Assembly: GCA_041656175.1 (NCBI GenBank)
Contig: JBBAEA010000120.1
Location: 1 to 10,224, forward strand
Direction: 5' to 3'
Source of the DNA: JBBAEA01 sp041656175
GTDB lineage: Bacteria > Myxococcota_A > Bradymonadia > UBA4248
Length of the DNA: 10,224 nucleotides
Position 1 is the first letter of the stretch. Each line of letters opens with the position of its first letter. Below the pieces are notes generated by a model, which saw only the letters and a program-made list of their open reading frames with translations, searched no databases and was not told where the DNA came from. The position numbers and the translations under genes are program-made. Positions 1-7,700 of this stretch are shown here, piece by piece.

Positions 1-334
1 CTTTTAAGCCCAAGGGGGTAGAAACGCTCACCGCACTTCGTGCTATGCTAGCTAAACATAGCAATAGATTACTTACAAGGGGGTAGTGGCAAACCCGCGC
101 AAAGCGTGGGGTTGACACGTAGGGGGACACTTCCCCCACCAAAAAAATAAGTTTAAACAGCCAAATATACGACTTTGCGCTTGCCATGGGCGCGCCCCCT
201 AGCAAAAATCAGGCTAAAAAACAAAGTTTCCAAAGCCATGTTTTGTGCATTTGGACATTTGTGCTTATGGGTGTTATGAGTAGGCGGTGATTTTGCGCGT
301 GTGTGCAAATTGAGCGTTAACCCTAGGATGAGCC
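1..334. repeat. Hairpin-rich intergenic region with short direct repeats
   Basis: I see no credible coding region here. An 11-bp direct repeat CAAGGGGGTAG occurs at 11-21 and 76-86. Small inverted repeats follow one another. GCAC/GTGC occurs at 33-43 with loop TTC, and GCTATG/CATAGC at 42-62. An imperfect AACCCGCGC/GCGTGGGGTT hairpin lies at 92-113 with loop AAA, and GGGGGA/TCCCCC at 122-137. A GTTTAAAC palindrome lies at 151-158 and GGGCGCGCCC at 188-197. None is followed by a T-run, so they are not classical intrinsic terminators. From about 200 to 334 the DNA is plain, and I could not assign a convincing promoter for the gene at 335. Confidence 0.6.
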
Positions 335-1291
335 ATGAGATTGGAAGCTACATTTGCTGTTGTAATTCCAGCGGGTAGTTTGAGCCCAAGCGAGTGCAGG
401 CAGTTTGAGCAGTTTTGCGTGAAGCACTGCATAGAAGTCCACCTCCCGATGCGCGAGGACGCGAAGGGGAATGTTATAGTGGCGAGTGGTTTGAGTTTGC
501 AGGAAGCTCAGATTTTGCGACGCCAAATATCGCAAACGGGCTACCCCGTCGATGTCATTAGTGACGCGGCTAATGATTTTTCGCGACAAAGTGCGCAGGT
601 AGAGGAACCGAGCTTTGACACTCTTGTGGTAGAGCTCAACGGTTTTAGGGAGCGCTCGGGGGGCGAAGATGTTTCGAGTTTGGCGGCTGAGGCATGGAAT
701 AGCCTAGAGATGGAACGCATTGATTTGGGCTTAGAAGCGGGTAGGGGAGTGGATGGCGCGGATTGGTCGGGGGAGCACTGGATGAAGCTGAATGACAGCT
801 CGGAGACTTTGTCGGTGTCGGCCAAGCAGTTGCTAAAAGAGGTTGAGAAGGCGAAGAATTCGCAGGAGGCGCTTCATCCCCCTGCTTTGCCTAAAGCTCC
901 CGCGCTTAAAGCAAAAGGCGAGGCGATCGCGAGTATGCAGCCGGTTTTGCCGCAAGGCAATGTGAGCCCAAACGCGGGGTTTTCGACGGATTTAGCGGTC
1001 GTAGACTACGAATTGAATGGAAGCGAGGGCGAGTTGCTTCAGGCTGAGCTTGTGCCAGTTTTCGATGAGCCGGCTAAAGTGAAGACTAAGGTTGAATTGT
1101 TGAATTTGACTTCCGCTGATTTGCAAGCGACTAAGGGCGAAACAGGGTTGCAGGGGGCGAAAGATGGTGGGGGTGTTTTACGTGGCATTCTCATCATGAT
1201 TGCGCTTGCGTTGAGCGTGTTGATCATACTACTTGTGCTGCAGCTCTTTTACGATATTCCCTTCCTGCGAGAGCTTTTACAAAATTTGTAG
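335..1291 (+). CDS. Hypothetical tail-anchored membrane protein
   Basis: This 318-residue protein is not one I recognise. It has no signal peptide. A single hydrophobic stretch near residues 284-306, preceded by a glycine-rich, lysine- and arginine-containing stretch and followed by only about 12 residues, indicates a C-terminal tail anchor with the bulk of the protein in the cytoplasm. Residues 5-76 look like a compact alpha/beta domain with predicted order strand (TFAVVIPAG), helix, strand (IEVHLPM), strand (GNVIVAS), helix, strand (PVDVIS). This beta-alpha-beta-beta-alpha-beta order recalls SPOR or ferredoxin-like folds, but that is my inference. Residues 80-280 are acidic, low in complexity and probably a disordered linker. 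The ATG start is supported by AGGA at 325-328, six bases upstream. The stop codon lies 1 nt before the next start, so the two genes are probably co-translated. Codon choice is noticeably G-rich. Confidence 0.8.
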   Translation: MRLEATFAVVIPAGSLSPSECRQFEQFCVKHCIEVHLPMREDAKGNVIVASGLSLQEAQILRRQISQTGYPVDVISDAANDFSRQSAQVEEPSFDTLVVELNGFRERSGGEDVSSLAAEAWNSLEMERIDLGLEAGRGVDGADWSGEHWMKLNDSSETLSVSAKQLLKEVEKAKNSQEALHPPALPKAPALKAKGEAIASMQPVLPQGNVSPNAGFSTDLAVVDYELNGSEGELLQAELVPVFDEPAKVKTKVELLNLTSADLQATKGETGLQGAKDGGGVLRGILIMIALALSVLIILLVLQLFYDIPFLRELLQNL

Positions 1292-1292
1292 C

Positions 1293-2240
1293 ATGGACGA
1301 GATTCGTTGCCCCAGATTTCACGGTAGCTTGTCTAAGATCGCGCTCAATGCCGATATTGGGTCGGAGCGCTTTGCGTATCTTTGCTCTTTTTGTGGCGGC
1401 GTACACATCAAGGCTCAGGAGTGGCACGATATATTGCACTTGGAGTCGAGCTTTAGTAAAGACGCGCTCTACCCAACGCGCATTCCCATGGCGTGTGAAA
1501 GCTGTAATGAAGCAAGGAGCATCGTGCTCGTTGACGAATTGCCTGTATTTTATTGCGCGCGCTGCGAATCCTATTGGCTGGATGCGGGCATATTTCCAGT
1601 GCTACTCAGCAGCGAGGTTGAGAAGCAAACAGGCGCCGCTCCCAGCAACTCGCCGTTCTCCCCGCTCAATATTTCTTGCTGTGATTGCGGGGTTAACATT
1701 GCCAGTGCCTGCGATGCGCATGCCTGCCCTATTGGTATGATTTGCACTCGCTGCTACCATGCTCCGCCGGGGTTTATGGAAAACAAGGTGAACAACTTTC
1801 AAATGCTTACCTTCAAGGGGATGGAGGTAAAGGTTGAGCACTGGGGGCAAAGCGTGCGCTCGTTGATTGCGGTTACCCCAGCACAGCCCTGTCTTTTAAA
1901 TGTGCGCTTGCACAGCCTTAGTTTACAAGAGCGCATACTACGCTTTGGTAGACGGCGTATCGCTTTTGCTGGCGCTTTGGGCAAAAAAATTGACGCCGAT
2001 CAAGACATCAAATTGCGCACCCCCTTCAAAGTGTTTTTGTCGCAAAGAGGCGTGGTCGCGCTTATTAATGATATCGCTAGCCTTGGTAGCATGGACTTGC
2101 AGTTTAGACCACATAACCTGAGTTTTGAGCTGCATGCGCTGCGTATTAGCAACGAGATTCGCCTGCACTTCGAGGTGGCAGTGCGACGATTGCTTATCGC
2201 TTATTCGAGATTTGCAGAGTTGTCTGAACTCTATCGTTGA
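1293..2240 (+). CDS. Protein with zinc-ribbon-like cysteine clusters, function unknown
   Basis: This 315-residue protein carries three cysteine clusters in its first half. Residues 6-34 have CPRFHG...CSFCGG, where the first knuckle lacks its second cysteine but has a histidine. Residues 68-97 have CESC...CARCESYWLDAG, which resembles the TFIIB-type zinc-ribbon family whose hallmark is CxxC...CxxCxG.WLDxGE. Residues 129-154 have CCDC...CTRC with extra cysteines at 140 and 145. Residues 165-315 form a cysteine-poor domain I do not recognise, with mixed hydrophobic strands and a helical end. No membrane segment is visible, so it is probably cytoplasmic. An in-frame upstream ATG at 1233 exists, but it lies inside the previous gene. 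The ATG at 1293, 1 nt after that gene's stop, is the natural start and has no good ribosome-binding site of its own, which suggests translational coupling. It may act with the upstream membrane protein. Confidence 0.8.
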   Translation: MDEIRCPRFHGSLSKIALNADIGSERFAYLCSFCGGVHIKAQEWHDILHLESSFSKDALYPTRIPMACESCNEARSIVLVDELPVFYCARCESYWLDAGIFPVLLSSEVEKQTGAAPSNSPFSPLNISCCDCGVNIASACDAHACPIGMICTRCYHAPPGFMENKVNNFQMLTFKGMEVKVEHWGQSVRSLIAVTPAQPCLLNVRLHSLSLQERILRFGRRRIAFAGALGKKIDADQDIKLRTPFKVFLSQRGVVALINDIASLGSMDLQFRPHNLSFELHALRISNEIRLHFEVAVRRLLIAYSRFAELSELYR

Positions 2241-2355
2241 CTTCTTTGAATGGTACGAAGTATAAGTTTGCATTTGGCTGTTTAGTGGGTAGTGCGCGTT
2301 TTGCACGCCTCTAAAATCTTGCTTGTCGCGGCCTTATTTACAGCCATGAACGAAC

Positions 2356-2360
2356 GGAGA
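2356..2360 (+). promoter_or_regulatory. Ribosome binding site fixing a TTG start
   Basis: GGAGA lies 7 nt before the TTG at 2368. No ATG or GTG lies in frame nearby. The ATG at 2346 is in another frame and soon reaches a stop. This motif is the reason for choosing the TTG start of the CorC-type gene. Confidence 0.65.
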
Positions 2361-2367
2361 CGCCTTT

Positions 2368-3696
2368 TTGGACCTTCCCATAGAATCGCTGATTTACTTT
2401 ATTAGCGCTTTTCTTAGCACAGCATTGTTGTCGGTTGCGCAGCGCAGTTTCGAGGAAATAGATGAGCTGCGTGCGAGGCGCTTGGTAGATGATGGGCGCA
2501 TGGGTTTTAAGGATTTTGCGCAAAACCCTCAGTCTTACCTGCTGAGTTTGGAGCTACTAAGAACCTTGAGTATCTCGGGGCTCTTTTATTTTGGATACAC
2601 GAGCTTGAGCGCCTTTTCGCTGCACCCGATAGCGATTTTTTGTGTCATACCCTTGGCGTTATTGCTCTCTAACGAGTCCATAAAACACCTCTTCGCCTCT
2701 CTTGATGAACGCAAGGTTGCCGAGGTATCGATCAAGCTCTTGAAGCTGTTTACTAAAATACTGCGCCCCATCACTTTTCCTCTCGAAAAGTTTTTTCAGC
2801 TCTTTGTGCGCGGAAACAAACATAGCGAATACGCAGATGCAGATCGTATTGGAGAAGAGCTTGAGCTCATGATCGATGAGTCCCAAAAGCAGGGTGGGCT
2901 CGAAAAGCTAACAGGTCGCATTATGCAGTCCGCCATTGATTTTGGCGAAACCATTGTGCGCGAGATCATGGTTCCGCGCACTGATATTGTCGCGTGTTCC
3001 GTGGATTACAGCATAGACGCGGCGTTTAAGCTCTGCGCCGAAGAAGGTTATAGCCGCCTCCCCGTTTACGAAGGGAGCCTCGACGAAATCGTCGGTATAC
3101 TCTACTTCAAAGACATTATGCTCAGGATCTACGAGTGGGATAGCGCAGGCGTTCGACTGCGAGATCGGCAGAATTACCCGCTAAAAGAAATTATCCGTGA
3201 AGCCTATTTCGTACCCGAAACTAACCATATCAACGAGCTACTTCAGGATTTTCAGCGCGAACATATCCATATGGCTATAGCCATCGACGAGTTTGGTGGC
3301 ACCGCGGGGATTGTTACGCTCGAAGATCTTATGGAGGAGTTCTTCGGTGAAATTCAGGATGAGTACGATAGCGAAGACTTGGCGATAGTGCCGCTTTCGG
3401 CGGAAGATCATGTCTTGGTTGATGCCAAGACCAAGATTAGCGATATTAACGAGCATTTCGATGTCGATATCAGCGAGGATGAGGATTTTGACACCATTGG
3501 GGGCTACGTCACCTATCTGTTAGGTCGTGTAGGCAACGAAGGCGACAGCATCTGTACCGAGGAGCTCGATTTTACCGTGCGCCAAGCCAACGAACGATGT
3601 ATACTACAGCTCGAAATTGCGCGCTGCGAAAACCCTGAAGATGCAGAATCCCATGAAAACTCCGTGATTCGAGGTGGTGTACGAGGCGAGTCATGA
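2368..3696 (+). CDS. CorC/HlyC-family membrane protein (DUF21-CBS-CBS-CorC_HlyC)
   Basis: At 442 residues this matches the usual length of the family often annotated as hemolysin-related or CNNM/CorC transporter-like proteins. Members sit in the inner membrane and are linked to magnesium or other cation efflux and homeostasis. The N-terminal DUF21 part has hydrophobic segments near residues 7-24, 57-78 and 85-101. A CBS pair follows. The first CBS domain, about 195-256, contains REIMVPRTDI and the end motif GYSRLPVYEG...IVGILYFKDI. The second, about 275-330, contains HMAIAIDEFGGTAGIVTLED, the family signature. The C-terminal CorC_HlyC domain, about 345-420, includes DFDTIGGYV. CBS domains in such proteins bind adenine nucleotides. 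The gene starts at TTG, read as methionine, with GGAGA at good spacing. It is separated by 127 nt from the upstream pair, so it probably has its own promoter. The physiological ion cannot be told from sequence. Confidence 0.93.
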   Translation: MDLPIESLIYFISAFLSTALLSVAQRSFEEIDELRARRLVDDGRMGFKDFAQNPQSYLLSLELLRTLSISGLFYFGYTSLSAFSLHPIAIFCVIPLALLLSNESIKHLFASLDERKVAEVSIKLLKLFTKILRPITFPLEKFFQLFVRGNKHSEYADADRIGEELELMIDESQKQGGLEKLTGRIMQSAIDFGETIVREIMVPRTDIVACSVDYSIDAAFKLCAEEGYSRLPVYEGSLDEIVGILYFKDIMLRIYEWDSAGVRLRDRQNYPLKEIIREAYFVPETNHINELLQDFQREHIHMAIAIDEFGGTAGIVTLEDLMEEFFGEIQDEYDSEDLAIVPLSAEDHVLVDAKTKISDINEHFDVDISEDEDFDTIGGYVTYLLGRVGNEGDSICTEELDFTVRQANERCILQLEIARCENPEDAESHENSVIRGGVRGES

Positions 3697-3730
3697 ACAG
3701 GCAGGTCTCGAATGATGAAAAAATTTATTA

Positions 3731-3987
3731 ACCACGAAAAACACGAAAACACACGAAAAAATCTTTTTTTATTCTTACAGAACCGACTTGATTTGTTATA
3801 GACTTTCGTGCCTTTCGTGTCTTTAAATTTTGAACCACGAAAAACACGAAAACACACGAAAAATTCTTTTTTATTCTTACAGAACCGACTTGATTTGTTA
3901 TAGACTTTCGAGCCTTTCGTGTTTTTCGTGGTAAAAAAGCTTTTCGAGCCTTTCGTGTTTTTCGTGGTAAAAAAAGCTTTTCGTGGT
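3731..3987. repeat. Tandem MITE-like palindromic repeat, two copies plus partial copies
   Basis: Copy 2 (3834-3932, 99 bp) has perfect 18-bp terminal inverted repeats: ACCACGAAAAACACGAAA at 3834-3851 and its reverse complement at 3915-3932. Copy 1 (3731 to about 3820) starts with the same 18 bp, lies 103 bp upstream, and differs from copy 2 at about three positions over 90 bp. Its right arm decays after TTTCGTGT. The right end of copy 2 is then duplicated in tandem: a unit of about 36 bp at 3909-3944 recurs at 3945-3981, followed by a further fragment GCTTTTCGTGGT at 3976-3987. There is no transposase. It resembles a non-autonomous element or a dispersed palindromic repeat. Confidence 0.85.
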
Positions 3988-4171
3988 AAAAAATACGATG
4001 TTTATGACACCTTTGCTCTGAATCAAAAGCTCAGATGCAAAACACTTCAAAGTGTGGCTTGAAATTTTGTCGCTTTGTGCCTAGTTTGTGCACGCGAGTG
4101 CAGGCCATAGCTTGTACTTGCTCAAGGCGATGAGCTTGAACCGTATTTTTAGCTTGGCTTTTACATAAGTT
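3988..4171. other. Intergenic leader upstream of slyD
   Basis: This stretch has no coding region. It contains two small perfect hairpins, ACACT/AGTGT at 4042-4055 and TGCAC/GTGCA at 4089-4102 with loop GCGA. A TTGAAC at 4136-4141 could be a -35 box, but I cannot find a convincing -10 partner at proper spacing. Together with the repeat before it, this makes a 475-base gap between genes. Confidence 0.4.
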
Positions 4172-4678
4172 ATGAACAAAACAGCAGAAAGTCTTGTGAT
4201 CAAAAATGATTTTGTGGTCTCCATCGTATACGTCTTAACGAACAGTTCGGGGGAGTTGCTTGATTTAAGTACCCACGAAAAGCCGATGCGCTATATGCAT
4301 GGGCATGGTAATATTATTCGTGGCCTTGAGAAAGCGCTTGAAGGAAAGGCGATAGGTGATCATCTCGAAGTGGATGTAGCGCCTGAAGATGCATACGGTC
4401 TGCGTGATGGGGAACCCCAAGCGGTGCCTAAATCGATATTCCCCGAAGGTACGGAGTTTAAGATAGGTGCTGGAATGATGGCGAAGTCTGAAGATGGCAA
4501 GCCCTTCCCACTCTGGATCGTAAAGATGGATGAAGAGAACGTCTACGTCGATGGCAACCACCCGCTTGCTGGACAGACGCTACACTTTAGTGTCGATGTT
4601 GTAGCAATGCGAGCGGCTACCGAGGACGAGCTCAAAGATGGCGTTCCCCACGATGGTTGCGAGGCTTGTCGCGATTAG
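4172..4678 (+). CDS. slyD: SlyD-type FKBP peptidyl-prolyl cis-trans isomerase
   Basis: This 168-residue cytoplasmic protein is predicted to catalyse prolyl cis-trans isomerisation and to act as a folding chaperone. The split FKBP domain shows YMHGHGNIIRGLEKALEGK (residues 41-59), then APEDAYG (70-76), and after the insert VDGNHPLAGQTLHFSVDVV (126-144). This order matches E. coli SlyD closely. The insert-in-flap chaperone domain covers about 82-125. The C-terminus is short (HDGCEACRD), unlike the long His/Cys-rich tail of E. coli SlyD, but it keeps one histidine and a CxxC pair that could bind nickel or zinc. The ATG at 4172 fits the family's N-terminus, although the upstream Shine-Dalgarno is weak. 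The giant iron-sulfur protein gene starts 82 nt downstream on the same strand. A role in its folding or metal supply is possible but is only inferred from proximity. Confidence 0.95.
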   Translation: MNKTAESLVIKNDFVVSIVYVLTNSSGELLDLSTHEKPMRYMHGHGNIIRGLEKALEGKAIGDHLEVDVAPEDAYGLRDGEPQAVPKSIFPEGTEFKIGAGMMAKSEDGKPFPLWIVKMDEENVYVDGNHPLAGQTLHFSVDVVAMRAATEDELKDGVPHDGCEACRD

Positions 4679-4709
4679 TGGCAAGTTGAGACGTTTGAAA
4701 GAGTCAAGG

Positions 4710-4727
4710 CGATAACTAGGGTTATCG
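4710..4727. promoter_or_regulatory. Operator-like inverted repeat
   Basis: CGATAAC-TAGG-GTTATCG is a perfect 7-bp inverted repeat around a 4-nt centre. It lies between slyD and the activase fusion gene, 33 bp before that start codon. No T-run follows, so it does not look like an intrinsic terminator. Its size and position would suit a dimeric repressor site or a small mRNA hairpin. Both readings are inference. Confidence 0.4.
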
Positions 4728-4760
4728 TAAAAGCATAGTTTTGAGGAGTATAAGAGGCGA

Positions 4761-7700
4761 ATGAAACGCTATATTGGCCTAGATCTTGGCGCAGAAAATA
4801 TTAAAATTGTAGAAATAATCGAAGAAAACGCGAAAAAAACGCTGACGCGTGCAAAGATTGTAGCGCATGGCAAAGACCCACGTGGAGCACTGCAAGCGCT
4901 GCTTAAGGATTTCGACTATGACAGCATAGATGGAATCGCGATCTGCGGGCGTCTTTCGCGAAACGCCAATATTTTACGTGTCCCCGAAAAACAGTCGCGT
5001 GCAGCGGGTTTCCGCTTTATGTATGACGATAAGCCTGTCAGCATCGTTTCGATCGGAAGCCACGGCTTTTCGGTTTTGGAGCTACGCGCCGATGGCACCG
5101 AGATCCTGCGAGAGAACACGCGCTGTTCACAAGGGACGGGGAACTTCCTCATGCAGCTTGTTGGGCGCTTTGGGCTTAATATTGAGCAGTCAAGCGAGCT
5201 TTGCGAAAATATCGACACCCCCGCTCCCCTCTCTGGGCGTTGTCCCGTCATACTCAAAACCGATATGACGCACCTCGCCAATTCTGGGCAAAGTCACGGC
5301 AATATTATTGCGGGTCTCTATGACGCTGTTTGCGAGAATGTTCAGGTTTTGCTTAAACCTGCCCTTTGCCCGCCACGGATCCTGCTCACAGGTGGTGTGA
5401 CGAAGTCAAAGCGTATTCAAAATCGCTTCAGCGAATTTGCTGAGCGCCATCAGATGGAGTTTATCCCCTTCAACGAGGATGCGCAGTTCCTAGATGCTTT
5501 GGGCGCCGCGGTTCTCGCAAGCCAAAATGCTTTATCGCGGGCGCCTAAGTTCGATAAACTCTTTAAGAGCAAAGTCGATAAACGCATTGAGATGATTCCT
5601 CATATCAAGCGCGCCTTAACTAAGGTGAGGAGACTTCCGCAAAAAGCGCTACCTAACGCCTCTGAGCGAAAAGACAGTAGGCTAGTTCTTGGCTACGACA
5701 TGGGCTCTACGGGCTCCAAGGCGGTTGCCATCGACGCGGATAACGGTGATTTACTTTGGCAAGCTTATGTGAACACACAAGGTAACCCCATCAACGCAGC
5801 CCAAGAATTATCAAAGCAGTTCCTCGATTCGCCGTGGTCAAGACACAGCGTAGTCGCTGCGGGTGTTACGGGCTCAGGCCGTGAAATTGTCGGCTCCCTC
5901 CTAACTGTTTGCTTTGGCCCAGAGCCCGTCTACGTACTCAACGAAATCGCCGCGCATGCCGAAGGTGCACTCAGCTACGACAAACGCGTCGATACAATAT
6001 TCGAGATAGGCGGCCAAGATGCGAAGTATATTCGGATAGATGGTGGTCGCGTCGTCGATGCTGCGATGAACGAAGCTTGCAGCGCTGGCACAGGCTCATT
6101 CATCGAAGAGCAAGGAAAGCTCTTTAGCGGCGTCAAGGATGTCAAAGACCTCGCCGAGATCGCGTTAAGGGCCGAGTCTGCCTGTTCGCTGGGGCAGCAC
6201 TGCTCCGTGTTTATGGCCGAAATTATCGATGAAGCCATCGCATCGGGTGAGAGCAATGAAAGCATTATCGCGGGAATTTACGATTCCATTATTCAGAACT
6301 ACTTAAACCGCGTCAAAGGTAGCCGCAGCGTGGGTTCGGTCATCTTTTGCCAAGGCATGCCGTTCTCTAGCGATGCCCTAGCCGCAGCTGTGGCGCGCCG
6401 CACTGGCTCCGAGGTCATTGTACCGCCTAACCCTGGCACTATCGGGGCTCAAGGCATTGCGCTACTTGCGCGGCGATATCGCGTTTTAGGAAAAGAAAAT
6501 TTACAGAAACTGGCTTTAAATCGTTTTTTAAAGGCAGAAATTACGAAAAAAGATCATTTTATTTGTCGTTCGACCAAGGGCTGCGGTGGCGCTGGGAACA
6601 AGTGTCGCATTGATCGCATCAGCACCTTGCTTGAGGGTAAGGAGTCTAAATTTACTTGGGGCGGCGGTTGCTCTTTGTATGACAAAGGCTCTGGACGCAT
6701 CAAGTTACCCGATCTTGCCCCCGATCCCTTCAGGGAGCGCGAAGCGCTTGTCGACGCGATTATCGACGAGCTTCCCAAAAACGCTGACGCGCCGCGCTTG
6801 GCTTTTACCGATGAATTCACGCTTAAGGGCTTAACGCCGTTTTTTGCCCTCTTTTTGGCAGAACTAGGCTTTAAAGTCGAAATACACCGACACGCCGAAC
6901 AAGTTACGCTAAAGCGCGGGATCGAAGAGGCCAATATCCCGTTTTGCGCGCCCATGCAGATGTTCCACGGCGTAAGCACTAACATTATAGAGACTACACC
7001 AGATATCCTCTTCAAGCCGATGTTGCTTAGCACCCCCGCGATGAAGGACGAGGATCGCACTATACTTTGTCCCATCGTACAAGCTGCGCCGCAGATGCTA
7101 CAAAAAGATGTTTTAGCTTCTAAAAATCGTAAAAACTTTGCTAAAATTCGCTTCTTTTCCCCAGTTATCGATTTTCAACCTGGTGGGCTTGAGTCCAAAT
7201 CATTCTACAAATCGTGTAGACATATGGCAAACGAGCTAGCGAGCAGCCTAAGTACAGCGCCCAAAAATTTCGAGGCGGCTTTTACAAAGGCGCTACAAGC
7301 ACAAAAAGATTTCGACTGCGACTGTTTAGAGCTCGGCGATAAAGCCATCGCCTATTGCGAAGAGCACAAGATTCCAGCCGTCGTTGTTTTGGGTAGGCCT
7401 TACACCATATACAATAAAATACTTAACTCCAACGTCCCGCCCATACTTCGCGAGCAGGGCGCAATCGCCGTTCCCATCGATTGCTTCCGCATCGACGACG
7501 ATGTGCCCATGTTTAAAACCATGTTCTGGGGCTACGGTCAGCGTAACCTTCGCGCAGCCCACCAAATTCGCCGCTCGCCAAATCTCTACAGCATCTGGTG
7601 CTCCAATTACGCTTGCGGCCCCGATAGCTTTGTGCTGCACTTCTACGGCTACATCATGGAGGGCAAACCCTACGCGATCATCGAAACCGATGGACACTCG

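Noticed and set aside
1233..1292. Upstream in-frame ATG extending the zinc-ribbon gene by 20 residues
   Set aside because: It lies inside the coding region for the membrane anchor of the previous gene, and the extension has no family-like features. The ATG at 1293 directly after the stop is more natural.
3513..3857. 114-codon - strand open frame
   Set aside because: It is formed by reading through the palindromic repeat and antisense to the end of the CorC-type gene. The translation is repeat-derived (FRVF, CFRVF).
3731..3987. CRISPR array
   Set aside because: The repeats are two near-identical adjacent units of about 100 bp plus fragments, with no set of regularly spaced unique spacers and no cas genes.
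4161..4180. dif-like site at TTACATAAGTTATG
   Set aside because: It was considered because of the composition drift, but it lacks the two 11-bp XerC/XerD arms around a 6-bp centre.
6554..7075. 173-codon open frame on the - strand
   Set aside because: It lies wholly antisense to the activase gene, its protein is low in complexity and matches no family I know. The + strand frame carries clear conserved motifs through the same region.
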